Shown here: positions 1-10,920 of the stretch, piece by piece
Numbering within the stretch: position 1 is the stretch's first letter
How the letters are laid out: every line of letters starts with the position of its first letter
Origin: Papaver somniferum
Lineage: Eukaryota > Streptophyta > Magnoliopsida > Ranunculales > Papaveraceae
Assembly (NCBI RefSeq): GCF_003573695.1
Contig: NC_039360.1
Span: 119,498,336-119,562,335, forward strand
Reading direction: 5' to 3'
Length of the DNA stretch: 64,000 nucleotides
Translations under genes and position numbers: made by a program
Notes under the pieces: generated by a model
Databases searched by the model: none
The model's input: only the letters and a program-made list of their open reading frames with translations
Told to the model about the DNA's origin: nothing

Positions 1-801
1 ACATTATAATTTCTGGAAACCAAACTAAATATATCATGTGGTGAATCCGGACTTTGAACTCATGTTATAAAGGTTTTTTCTTGGATATGATTAAAAATTA
101 TTTAGACTAGAATAAGTTTCTATGTCTAATAGGATTCAGAACCGATCCAAATCAGGACCAATCCCGGGACCGATCCTAATTTGTAGAATTTCAAAATCTC
201 GATTTTTCATGCTTAAGCTTTTGAGAAATAACTTCAAATTAAATGGAAAGTTCTATGTCATGAAATATTGAACACGTATTCAAATCTAACTTATTTTTCA
301 TATATATTCCTTTAATACTCAAGGATATATCCTAATGAATATTGAGAATCATTTTCTTTAACTTAATTGAAATAAACAGTAGCTTTTCTTTCCCAGAAGA
401 TTGCACATAAATAGTTTTCTAATTTAGTCAAGTACATGAATTTGTACTAGCTAATATAATTGTCATACTAGTAGGATTTCTCATATATTGGTTGGAATAT
501 ATTTTTGATTATGTTATGTAATCAAATAATATCAAGATAATCTAATTTCAAAAATTATATTAATTTAACATATTTGAGAATTTTCGAAATTAGCTTTCTT
601 GTTTTCGAAAAAAGCTTTAGTCATGACATTATATAAAATGGGCCTGTATTCTTACAAACTCATCCGAAAAAACACCTAGTTGTGTGGTACTAATTTACCA
701 TCGACGAGTAACTCTGGTTAATTTCGGGAAAAAAAACACGATTAAATAATTTCAAGCCTTGGGATCAAGAAGGTCTAGCAGTACCGTTAGTGGGAAACTA
801 A
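1..801. other. AT-rich non-coding flank of the Harbinger insertion
   Basis: I see no gene here. The stretch is AT-rich with stops in all frames and ends in the TAA target site at 799-801. Its right end continues after removal of the Harbinger element at 20341. The wording of the joined sequence resembles the outer part of an Angela/SIRE-type LTR, but that is inference from general similarity only. Confidence 0.4.
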
Positions 802-845
802 CAGGGTGTTAGTCCTCGAGGGAGTTCGGGGAGTTCGGTGTATTT
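802..845 (+). repeat. Harbinger left terminal inverted repeat
   Basis: The sequence starts CAGGGTGTTAGTCCTCGAG and pairs with 20293-20337 on the opposite strand, with a handful of mismatches. The TAA target duplication lies directly outside at 799-801. Confidence 0.9.
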
Positions 846-857
846 GATTTTTTTCCT

Positions 858-1031
858 GTTAGTCGTGGAGGAGTTCGAAGGAGTCTCTCAAAATCCCCGT
901 TAGTCGTGGGAGAGTTGAGAAGAGTCTCCTAAACTCCCTAGAAACACATGTTAGTCGTGGGGGAGTCTGAAAGAATCTCTTGAACTCCCTGTTAGTCGTA
1001 AAACCCTAGAATGCTAGGGAGTTGGTTGTTT
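858..1031 (+). repeat. Harbinger left subterminal repeats (GTTAGTCGTGG units)
   Basis: The word GTTAGTCGTGG (last copy GTTAGTCGTAA) recurs at 858, 899, 950 and 991. Each copy is followed by a purine-rich GAGTT/GAGTCT stretch and an AACTCCC-like end. The same words occur in inverted sense near the right end at about 20160-20290. In this superfamily such subterminal words are candidate transposase-binding sites, which is inference here. Confidence 0.7.
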
Positions 1032-1590
1032 TGGGGAGTTCGAAGGAATTTTTAGTGTATTTTGGTCTCACAAAAAATCTTTCAAAAGAGTAGAGATTTG
1101 GGAGGGAGTTTGGTCAGAGAAAAACATAGGAGAAAGAAGAGGAAACTCTTCAGCTTTCAGGTATGCTTTTTTTCTCATCTTTTTTTTTTTGATCTCCATG
1201 ATTGTTTGTTTTGATTGTTTATAGTTTGTTTTGATTGTTTTTCATATCAAAACCGTCTTCTTCACTCTCTGTCAAAAACTCTGAACCCTTCTTGTTACGG
1301 ATTTAGGGTCACCAACATCAAGCTCGATCTGTTGTTTCCCCTGAGATTAGTTGTAGAGTTTTACCACTAAATGGAGAATTAGCTGATAAGTCGTTAAACA
1401 AGTGTACTGTGATTATTTAAAAAAAAAACCAACATGTACTTAATTAAAACAGGTGTACTGTGAGATGATAGTGATAAGATGATTGTTCTCTACAACTTAA
1501 AAAAACGAAAAGGAAGCAGATACATACAGTTTTCAAATATTTGTTTCAGCAGTTGTTTTTTTTATTCTGGTTGTAGCTTGGACTTAGTAG

Positions 1591-2376
1591 CTTCGTTTGA
1601 TTGGGGGCCAAAGAAACTAATTGGGGCCATGACATTTTATTTGTACCCCAAAATTTTCAAGGGCGTATTAATCCGACTGTGAATATACTGTTTTACCCTT
1701 GACTATTTTTTTTCAAATGACGACCCTAATTAACGACCCTTCATAGACATTGACGACAGTTTAAAGTCGTCATATACATAATTAAAACAGTAACAACTCT
1801 TCCAAAGGGTCGTCAGATAATTGATTATGTATATGACGACTCTAAATTGTCGTACATTTCCGCCATTAACGATGAAGATAACGACTCTTTTTAGAGACTA
1901 ACGACTGTTTTTAACGACACTTCTAAAACATTAACGATTGTTTACAGTCGTCATATACATAATTAAAACAATAACGACTCTTCCAAAGTGTCGTCAGGGA
2001 ATTGATTATGTTTATGACGACACAAAACTGTCGTACATTTCCACCATTAATGAATCTTCGATAGTTTAGAGTCGTCACTGAAACAGTCGAAAAATTAACG
2101 ATTGTTTGGGGTCGTCACTGAAAATTTTCAATACCATGACGACTTTTCATACAGATCTGGGCAAAAAAAAAAATCAGACACAAAATTGCAGACAAAAAAT
2201 CTGGAAAGAAAAAGAACTAAACTCTAATTAAATCAGATTATCACTAATTATTTAGGGACATTTTAGCCATTTAAAAAATATTTTTTTAAGAGGTGACCCA
2301 AATTAGGATTGGGTGATGTTTTTTGTCCTCTAGTGCAAGGCCCCTAATTAAATGTTTGGCCCCCAATTAAGCTAGG
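1591..2376. mobile_element. MITE with 8-bp target duplication
   Basis: The ends are inverted repeats built around ATTGGGGGCCAAA. The left arm lies at about 1591-1634 and the right arm at about 2335-2376. An 8-bp duplication CTTAGTAG lies at 1583-1590 and 2377-2384. The 786-bp body has no coding capacity. It holds two copies of a roughly 181-bp unit rich in GACGAC/GTCGTC. The duplication length points to hAT, or to a Mutator-type MITE if a ninth base is counted. It inserted into the Harbinger element. Confidence 0.75.
1735..2060. repeat. Tandem ~181-bp repeat inside the MITE
   Basis: The word GTCGTCATATACATAATTAA occurs at about 1766 and again at about 1947. TCTTCCAAAG.GTCGTCAG and TGTCGTACATTTCC.CCATTAA follow at the same offset in both units. 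Two imperfect copies are visible. Confidence 0.75.
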
Positions 2377-3651
2377 CTTAGTAGGTTGTGCCGCATTTTC
2401 AGTTAGCTTACAGTAGTTCCTTTAGAAGCTTAGCCCTTGAAAATCTATATATGAGAAGAGTGGTAAACTAGATTGACATGTGAATCTGGTGAACACACAA
2501 AGCGCGAATCCTCATCCTGTAGTTGTGAAAAACAGTAGTTATTTAGAATTTTAGCTCTTGGCAATCTCCAAATGAGAAAAATTCCAAACAACTGTGAATC
2601 TGTAGAGTGACCAAGATTCATTTCAAAAATAGCGTTCTCCTACTCATTTGGCATATAAGTTAGTGTGAAATTGCTTTGTCCTCTTTAGGCGATGTGTTGC
2701 TCTGTATACTAACTAGGCTAATCTGTAAAAGATGACTTCATCTTTTTGAGAAGCACAGTTGGTTAGACTTTCTTTTTATTTATCTCTCTAGCATATATGT
2801 AGTTCAAATTTGTGGTTAAGTTGTAAATCTTTTCCAGAGAATGGGAACAATCCTAGGTCTCCCCGTATGCCCGAAATTAGCATGTAACGGTGGTAATCCT
2901 AGTTCTTTTTCCTGGCAGTATGCAACAAGATATATATAGCCAAAAGTTCTAGTCTAATGTTAAGTAATCCCCAACCAAAGGATTATATATATAACATACA
3001 GTTCTTGAGACTGGATACAATGCCAGTACTAGCTAGGTTGTCGGGATGAAACAGTTCATTTACTTCTATATTATTACATTATCACCATTTTATTGCAACT
3101 CTCAACATCTACTGGAATTTGACCATCCTAGAGAACCAACAGGGCAATAACCAACATGGCCATTTATGAATCACAAGCCAAATCCATTCCTTCTTGGCTT
3201 CTAAATCTTCTCAAATGAAACTCATGTGACACAGATTATGTAAATTGATTTAAAATTGTTTAAGAATAGATCATCAATATGCTTATGTCATGCCACCATT
3301 TTTGGCTATCTTACATTAGTTTTCTTTTTTAGATCATAAGAGGGATAAATAAAATCAACCTCTGTATGAGTTGCGGGGTTGTTGGTCCTGCTTTCTACTC
3401 CTATTTCATACATGACCATACATAAAGACAACGCAAACATATATCTAGATCACAAAAGTCAGTCTATTAAGAAAATGTACTGATTATCATTAGTTGTTAT
3501 TAATTTTTGAATGTTGCTTGTATAGTTAACTGGGCATTGTCACACATCACAGTATTTTGTCCAATTCCTTGGCTCTGTAAACCAAAGCCAGTCCATTCCT
3601 TGGCTTAGTTCTTTGATTTAAAAGGCATTGTTCAGCTTGCATTCACTTACA

Positions 3652-3748
3652 TGTGCAATTCCAATTAAAATTCGAGAGAGTACACGATTTTACCCTTACT
3701 TTAAGGATAGCATTGGAGCTATGGACGGTACACATATCCCAACAATGG
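3652..3748 (+). pseudogene. Harbinger transposase, upstream exon part (first catalytic Asp)
   Basis: The frame reads ...STRFYPYFKDSIGAMDGTHIP and runs to the TAT-A insertion. GAMDGTHIP is the signature around the first catalytic aspartate of PIF/Harbinger (DDE_Tnp_4) transposases, which cut and join transposon ends in the nucleus. The target duplication AATGG at 3744-3748 falls in the codons directly after this motif, and the same frame resumes at 19267. The exon start is not certain, because the frame is open further upstream but shows no recognisable motif. The helix-turn-helix part expected before this exon was not found. Confidence 0.85.
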
Positions 3749-5109
3749 TGTAGATGGGGCAAAACGATTTGCTGGTTTTTACGGAATTGAAGAGTCGACC
3801 GTGTGGAGACTCCTTGAACCGAGCGAAATGTTGAACCTCACACAGATGCACTGCAAGAAGGGAGTGCTTTAAGTTCGAGAGATCAATCTGTAGGACTCGG
3901 CCTAAACCAAGAACAATGGTCGTTCCAGAGTCAATTCGGTCACAAGAGAGGATGGGTTGATCTATAGGAGGGAAGTTGAGAAATATGTGAGATCAATGGT
4001 GATCTGAGATTGTAGGTGTGTTGTGAATTCAGCGTAAGAACGCTCTGAATGATTGAATTTTACTCAATTGAGAGTGATTACTCAGACGATGAGTTCGTGT
4101 AGATGAAGATTGTCTGTATGAACTTGCCGAGAAATTGCTTGTTTAGACGAATGTTCGAGTATTCGAATCTTGTCCTTTCAATCAGGATTCAGAGACATTT
4201 TATAATGCCGGAGTTGAAAACACCATGATCCCATGAAGTGTGACAGTTGCTGGAATCAGAGAGTGGGGAAGTGGGAAATCGTGTTAAAACCAGTTGCTCA
4301 TCGTGCGGAGACTTGGTTAATTTTCCACCCACTACTTTGCTGACTCTTCCAACTGATTGCACGACTTTCTCACATTCTCGTCGTGGGTGAACACACGTGT
4401 CGTAGACCGCCAGACCAAAACCCTAGTTAATATCCCTTCATGTGACACGATTGATATCTCGTGGTTGTGGAGTCAGTTGCTGACTTTATGGGACGATGAG
4501 TCCATGTATTACTGAGTTGAACATGATTTGCAAATGTTCTGAGACTCGTGAATTAAATATTTCTGCTGAGACGAGGTATTATTATGTCGATTACCTAAGA
4601 CGAGCAAGCTGTGTTGCTGAGTTATTGAATATTGATGGTTGAACCAATATTCTTGAATCTGAGCAAATATTGCTGGTTCGAGCAAATATTGCTAATTCGA
4701 GCAAATTTTGCCGGTTTGAGCAAATGTCACTCATTTGATGAATTGTTGGTAGCAAGACCAAATAAAATATTAATTTAAGATATTGATTGCTGGGTCGAGT
4801 AAAATAAAAATGTTGATCATGGAATTAACATAAGATTATCAGAGTATTTGAATCTGCTCAGAATCATGTTTTTGCGGAGCTCTGAATTCAAAACCCTAAT
4901 TTTACTGAAATGATGATTTATTACAAATCAACCGCAGAGTGACGCAGGGATCGGCTACATGGGATGATGAGTTCACCATGTAACGCCCAGATGCTCGAAT
5001 GAGAAAAATACCAAAGTCTCTTGAGGACCAGTTGGTGAAAGAATGATTAAATGTTGGTTTAATCATTTATTAAAATAATGCTCGTGTGAGCGACAGAGAA
5101 TAATAAAAC

Positions 5110-6330
5110 CTAGACGTGAAAAGATGAGGGACCGGCCAAGAGGTCATGAGACAGGCTTTTGGTGTCTGTGGGACCAATAGATGGTCGTTTTAGCAAACTC
5201 TCGATTGTTCGGAAAGAGTTTGAACCTAATATGAGCAGTTGAGCAAATTAGGTTAAAAATAGTTAAAACATGTGGGACCGGCCACTTCCAAGCCTCAGGG
5301 CCACCCTTGGTCGGTCAAGGGGATGCGCCCGTGTCACCATGTTGTTCGTGTCTCAGTCCTGAGAATTTGATATTTTCCGGTGCGCGTTTGAGCAACATTT
5401 TGAGAAAATATGCAGAATCCAGGATTTTGCTGAAACTAGGAAAAATACATGAGATGATGAAAAATAATAAATAAAACGGGGAATTGCAAGGTGTGGGACC
5501 GGCCAGGGATAGGACATGGCCGGCCGGCTAGCAAGCGGTCTCACAATATTTTCCCAGTTTTATGTAATTTTATGTATTTCTCTGAATTGAGGGAAATCCC
5601 ATGAAACTGGAGAGTTTTATGAAATTAGGGAACTTCCATGAGATGAGGGAAATAAAATAATAATAAAATAGGGAATGATGGAGTGTGGGGCCGACAATGG
5701 CCAACGCATGGCCGACCGGCCAAGGGGCACGGTCCCAGCACTCTTCCCAATTTTATGTAATTTTTTCATGATTTTAGGGAATCTTCATAAAATCAAAGAG
5801 ATTTGTTGAAACCAAGATATTTTGTTGAAATCAGGGAGTTTTCATGGAATGAGGAAAACAAAACAAATAACAATAATAAAATAAGAAGCGTGTGGGACAG
5901 GCTAGGGAATGGCCGTCCGGCTAAAACCTGGTCCCACGGATTTTCTTAACTTTATAATATTTTCATGGGTTTAGTGAAAATTCATAAGATCAGGGAATTT
6001 TCATGGTTTTAGGAAAAATTCATGAAATCAAGAAATTTTCATGGATTGAGAGAAATAATAAAATAATGGGGACGTGAGGTGTGGGACCGGCCACGGCTGG
6101 AGCATAGCCGGCCGGCTGGTGCTCGGTCCCGCGATACCTTTCCCTAATTTTATTATTTTCCTTCACAAGATATCATGAGATTAGAGAATTTCCTTGAAAC
6201 GAAAGAGATTTGCTCGAACGAGATAATTTTCATGAGATCAGGGAAAATAATAAAATATAAAATTGGGCGCGGGATTGGTCACGGCATGACTGGCCGGCTG
6301 GTGAGCCCAGTCTCCTGGCGAATTTTTTAA
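5110..6330. repeat. Array of ~190-210-bp GC-rich hairpin units in the TAT-A left LTR
   Basis: Imperfect units recur near 5270, 5490, 5683, 5889, 6077 and 6262. Each has a GC-rich core of the form GTGGGACCGGCCA...GGCCGGC...CGGTCCCAC. The ends of the core are complementary, for example GGGACCG and CGGTCCC in the unit near 6077. The cores are separated by AT-rich stretches with TTTTATGTAATTTTAT or TCATGGGTTTAGGGAA wording. The right LTR (about 17200-18370) has the same array, and a shorter one lies in the TAT-B LTR (about 41025-41420). Confidence 0.8.
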
Positions 6331-6807
6331 TATTTTATTATTATTATTTTTCCTTCCTATTTTGCATAGGTTCATCGTTCATTCGTATTTTTGAAATGCT
6401 CGTTTACGCATTCAAATATTGGTCTGTGCATTATTGTTAAGTACACTTGCACCATTTTAGTTAGGGCTTATTCCATGCTCAGATGCCTGTTTCGTTTTGA
6501 ATATTTATCACTAACCCGTGGAATTCTGCTGGGAAGAACCACGAATTGAAGTGACGAAATATAACAAAGAATCGTAGAATATTGCTGGATATTCAGGCGA
6601 TTAGAGATAATTAACTGATGGCTCTATACTAGCAGGGCTTCCTATCTAGGAGCATTAATTATCTGAGAGTTGAGAAATATAAACTTGCTGGAGTATCATA
6701 TTTCTCCTATATAGTCAAGGAAAACCTGGTTGCATCCAGAAGACGTTGTCGCTCTATACTAGCAGGCATGCTGTCTAGGAGCCGCCCAATCTTTCGATTA
6801 TATATAG

Positions 6808-7170
6808 AAATAATTACTGAAATTGCTCAGTATTCATGAGATGTTCCATGGTCTCAGCTGGGAGACTACACATCTACAGATATTCTGAGAGACAGCCTTC
6901 TCAGTCAGAGGTTTTATGGCATGAGCTTTCATGCTTTATTGAGAGACATGAGTCTCAATACTCATCCAATTGCCGGATCCGGAGCATAAATAATTACTGA
7001 AATTGCTCAGTATTCATGAGATGTGCCGTGGTCTCAGCTGGGAGACTACACATATACAGATACTCTGAGAGACAACCTTCTCAGTCAGAGGTTTTATGGC
7101 ATGAGCTTTCATGATTTATTGAGTGACATGAGTCTCAATACTCATCCAATTGTCGGATCCGGAGTATAAA
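6808..7170. repeat. 180-bp tandem duplication in the TAT-A LTR
   Basis: AAATAATTACTGAAATTGCT starts at 6808 and again at 6988. Both copies continue through a CTCAGCTGGGAGACTACACA box and end at CGGATCCGGAG.ATAAA. The right LTR carries the same pair with the same 180-bp spacing from about 18856 and 19036, so the duplication predates the insertion. Confidence 0.85.
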
Positions 7171-7509
7171 TAGTTAGGGTTTTACAATTTTACCCTTGTC
7201 GAAAAATCCACCATCTACATTAAGTCCCCTGCTTAGTGAGGAACATTCATGTTCCTCAGTCAGCATTGAATGGTGATTTTCCAGGTACAGACGAAAATAA
7301 GTAATTGAACTTAGTCATAAGATAAGACATTACCGGATTTCGTCCGAATGAGCAAACCATGGTTTGAGAAAAAACCCAAGCGTCACCCGGTAAGCATAAA
7401 TTGGTGTAGAACCGCTGATTTGACAGTGGAACCTTGGTCGGTTTAGGATTCATGGGCCGGGCCCGAAAAGGAAATCCTTATGGAATTAGGTTTTGGAAAT
7501 AAAATTTGG

Positions 7510-7517
7510 TATAAAAG
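7510..7517 (+). promoter_or_regulatory. TATA box of the antisense gene in TAT-A
   Basis: TATAAAAG lies on the plus strand about 940 bp before the ATG at 8451, and a pyrimidine-rich leader follows. Its position upstream of a spliced leader makes it the likely core promoter of the antisense gene. No transcript start can be proven from sequence. Confidence 0.55.
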
Positions 7518-7539
7518 GAATTAATTCCCTTTTTTTTAT

Positions 7540-10468
7540 CTCTTCTCGCACGTCCACCATCTCCTTCTCTTCTTCATCTTCTCGCCCAAGCAGGAGCAGG
7601 AGAAAAATCGCCGGAGCGCCGACCACCAGCCGACCAGAGCCACCACCGTCCGGCCAACTTCCGGCCGGCGCTGACAGGTACGTGAATATTTTTTTTTGAA
7701 GCTTGTTGTTTGTTCGTGAGTTGTTCATCATAAAATAATATGGGTATACACATATTTTGGATGTGAGTTTTATGAAAAACCCTTGTTTTTGGAACGTATG
7801 TTCGTTCGATCGTTAGTTTAAGAAACTAACAACAATCCCTAACTTGAGAGAGATTCTTCTTTGGAAAAAAACATATGTCCAGTGATAAAATTTTGTTTAT
7901 GAGCTTTCATGGAAACCAAAACTTTATCTTTAAAAGATGTGAGCTTTCACAAAACCAAAATAAACCTTCGTTTTAAAGAAAAACGCTCGTACGAAGGAAA
8001 ATAGATTCTTTTTTTTATCATTAAACCGTGGAGCTTCACAAGAACTTTTTTTTTTGTTGATATACTCACGTGAGCCTGAGCTCACGTCAAATTTTTTTAC
8101 GTGAGTTAATCACGGTTTTATTTCTTCGTAAAATCAAAACATGGGTTTTGAGTAACCCTCGAATTTTAGACAATTTATTTATAATGAAATATTGTCTTGG
8201 TGTAAATTTCATAGCCCAGTCGTGGATGTTTATACTATGAAAATTGTGTCTATGATTTTATGAAAAATCAGTCTAAAAAAGTTTTGTTCGTTATTCGCAG
8301 GTTTCCAGGAACGAACTAACTTCTGAGTGTCAATTCTTCCGGCGCAATCACTATTATTAGTAGAATTGTAAAGAGGTAAAAGTTAAGAATTACCATTTTG
8401 TAGAAGGATTTATTAGCATGTTGCTAATCTTGTATTCCTGGTTCTAGAAAATGGCAATTTCCAACATCATCAATTCCTCCAGCTCTTCTGATGAGGATTC
8501 CAAAGCTTCTGCAGCCAATTCGAAAGCTAAGAGAACTCACGATGAAGGGGCAAAGCCTAGTATACCCCTGAACAACTGGAGAGTCACTTATGCCGAGCTA
8601 ATGAAGCAAAAATCCGAGACTGATGAAGCGGAGGGTCGTATGCGTAGAAAAGATCGAATCCAACGCAAAATACTGGTGGCAGAGGAGAGACGCCGATTCC
8701 TCAATGGAGTACCTTCTGACTCTGATGCTGATGCTTCTGAAGAGGAAACCACGTGGGTGTTACCATATAGTTCAAGGTCAAGCCTATGAAACAAGTTGAT
8801 GCAGAACTTGAAGCTGAAGTAGAAGAAGACTCGGACTCGGACGATCCTCATACCTATCCAGACTTCATCAATGGTCTTGACAGTGATTCCGACGAATAGG
8901 AGGATTCCGAGAAGGACAGTAATGATGAATCTGACAGCTTAGATGAATCTGACGAATAGCTTTATTCTTGATTTCCTTTTAAACATTTGAATTTTTTCTT
9001 AGCCTTCGTAGTAGACATCTTATTTGAACAACTTCTCTTGAGTATTAAGAATTTCCTTTTGTAAGAAATTCTTTTATTAAAGTCATTTCCTCTTGATTGA
9101 ATCAGATAAAATGGGCCAATCCTCATACGCCGAACCCATTGTGATCTTCCTTTACTCTTTTTATGGTTTACATCTGTGAAAACATCCAAACATGTCGCAG
9201 AAGATATGTAACACACAAGGCTGTGTGACTTCTCTGACCATGCCTAACTTTGGTCAGTCCCCAGTGTATTATTTTACTCCGCATCTCCAGTATTGACCTT
9301 GTTCGAGACTTAGGGTTTCAGTAAAACTCGTAACCGAATTGACTATTTGCAGAAGATAAACACCTTCCGTATCTTGTATATATCTCCAGGATTTAAGGTT
9401 TAACACTTGCGCAAATATTTCTTCCATTCCTGAGTTAGTTTCATCGCAGAAGAAATTTCGATTGTCATACCTTTCATCATCATGTCTAGCGATAGTACTT
9501 CTTCTCGAAAATGACTTCAGTCGAAGCATGAAATAAAAGCATCCATCTTGGTAAGTTGTATATCTTCTTCGTCTCTGTTTGATCAAGGTTATTGATCATA
9601 GGAAAATGATTTGTTGCAGGACAATCAGAAGAATCACTCTTCTCATAATTCGAGGCCCGGGCGGACTGTTAGGGCTCCTGCCCGGTATAGGTCGGCTCAT
9701 GCTGAGGTCGGATCATCCGTAAGCAATCTTATGATTCTCGAAGTTTTATCGTGTTCCATTATGATAAAACTAAACACTTCATCATTTCGTCGCAGGCGGA
9801 TGTTCGTGTCGTTGTTGATGCTAGAAGGAGAAGGAATGGAAAGTCTGTGACTGTGGTTGAGGTTGAAGATATCAGCAACCAGGTATGTGAAGCCTCTGCA
9901 AAATCCGTGGAGTCTAGAGACGGGGATCATGACTATCCAACAGCTGGACTCTTGTTTGAAGCTCCTTTGATCAACACTTCCCTGGACAATGAGGCGGTCG
10001 GTGGATTCGTCATTTCCAAGTGTCATGCGCCTCTATACACCAAGATTTGGAAAAAATTATGGGCATATTGCTACGACCGAAGTGTGGAAAAGTTTTCTAC
10101 CAACCCTCCTGACTACATTTGCAGGGTTGTTGCCAATCATTGAGAAGATAGAACAGATGTATCTGCGAGATGTCAAGAATCAGGAACTGCACAGGTGGGA
10201 TGAGATGATTTCTAACTGTGAGATATTGCGGTTCATTGTAGGCTGGATTCGTCGTCGTCTCGAGATAATCAAGATTCATAAAGCGGCGGAGGCTGCTGAT
10301 GCGATTTCTGTGACCACTGCTTTACTGGAAGAGGAGAAGATGCTGGCTTTGGAGTCGGCAAGAGTCGAGAAGGCAGTTGAGGATTTGAAGACAAAGACCA
10401 GGACTTTCCAGAAGAAACTTGACAGGGTTTCTTATAGAGATTATCCATTTTTGGACGGATTGCTCTGA
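7540..10468 (+). pseudogene. TAT-A antisense gene (non-PMD type), intron-bearing, degenerate
   Basis: This gene runs opposite to pol, between integrase and the 3' LTR. A likely non-coding exon 1 ends at the donor CAG|GTACGT (7677). Intron 1 ends TTCGCAG at 8300, exon 2 is 8301-8375 (75 nt), and intron 2 ends at 8447 just before the ATG at 8451. The N-terminal part (8451-8789) is Ser-, Asp- and Glu-rich with basic helices (RMRRKDRIQRKI). A frameshift near 8780 leads into a very acidic stretch to about 8958. Later exons are plausible at 9620-9718 (RPGRTVRAPARYR) and from 9796. The 3' part has GGFVISKCHAPLYTKIWKK, a frameshift in an A-run near 10055, then YGHI and a charged coiled coil ending at 10468. 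I do not recognise the N-terminal domain. The 3' domain and gene structure match TAT-B, but the PMD is absent here. Confidence 0.7.
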
Positions 10469-10647
10469 GTGATCATTCGGGAGAGTTGAGGTGTAGGTTT
10501 CTGATAAGGTAGAATAATATGATGACATCGAGGAATTTTGTTCAATTGATGAATGTTTAATGAACAAACGAGCATCTTGCACGCTCTTTGAAGGAAATAA
10601 ATTACATTTGAGATGTATTTGAATAAAGATTAATTATCTGCTGCTAA

Positions 10648-10908
10648 TCAAGCATAATAGGCTTTGAGCCATTTTTCGTTGATAATATTTCCTTCCTTTC
10701 CTCCATTGACTGCTAAGATTTTGTAGTATCCACTAGACACTGCTTTGGTGATAACATACGGGACTTCCCATTTCGGAGAGAATTTGGGAGCAGACATGTC
10801 TTGTTGAATGTGTTTTGTTGTCTTTAATACCAAATCTCCTACTTGGAAAGTTCGAGGTTTTACCATTTTGTTGTAAGCTCTGGATATTCTCTGTTTGTAA
10901 GCCTCCAC
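10648..10908 (-). pseudogene. TAT-A integrase C-terminal domain
   Basis: These 86 residues show the usual tail of plant gypsy integrases. VGDLVLKTTKH is followed by KWEVPYVITKAVSSGYYKI (an SH3-like barrel with GPY/F-type wording) and INEKWLKAYYA at the end. There is no chromodomain, as expected for Tat. A stop next to 10921 separates it from the integrase core, with which it should form one product. The stop codon of this pol frame lies only about 180 bp from the 3' end of the converging antisense gene. Confidence 0.85.
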
Positions 10909-10920
10909 ATACTTTTCTAC

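Larger units (their letters stand above)
1032..3651. other. Harbinger left interior, no recognisable gene apart from the MITE
   Basis: Outside the MITE at 1591-2376 this part is AT-rich with only short open frames that show no recognisable motif. It should hold the 5' exons or introns of the transposase gene and possibly the accessory Myb-like gene, but I cannot identify either. Confidence 0.5.
3749..7219 (-). repeat. TAT-A left LTR (3' LTR in element sense)
   Basis: It runs from TGTAGATGGGG to CCACCATCTACA and matches 15835-19266. The purine tract of the 3' end lies just inside it: on the minus strand, GCAGGGGACTTAA directly precedes the LTR start. The LTR contains a series of GC-rich hairpin units at about 5100-6320 and a 180-bp tandem duplication at about 6808-7170. 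Confidence 0.93.

Noticed and set aside
1479..1682. 67-codon frame with hydrophobic middle in the Harbinger interior
   Set aside because: It crosses the MITE boundary at 1591, so it cannot be an original gene.
7486..7731. Frames on both strands over the pyrimidine-rich leader of the TAT-A antisense gene
   Set aside because: The region fits an untranslated first exon with a splice donor at 7678; codons on either strand are low-complexity.
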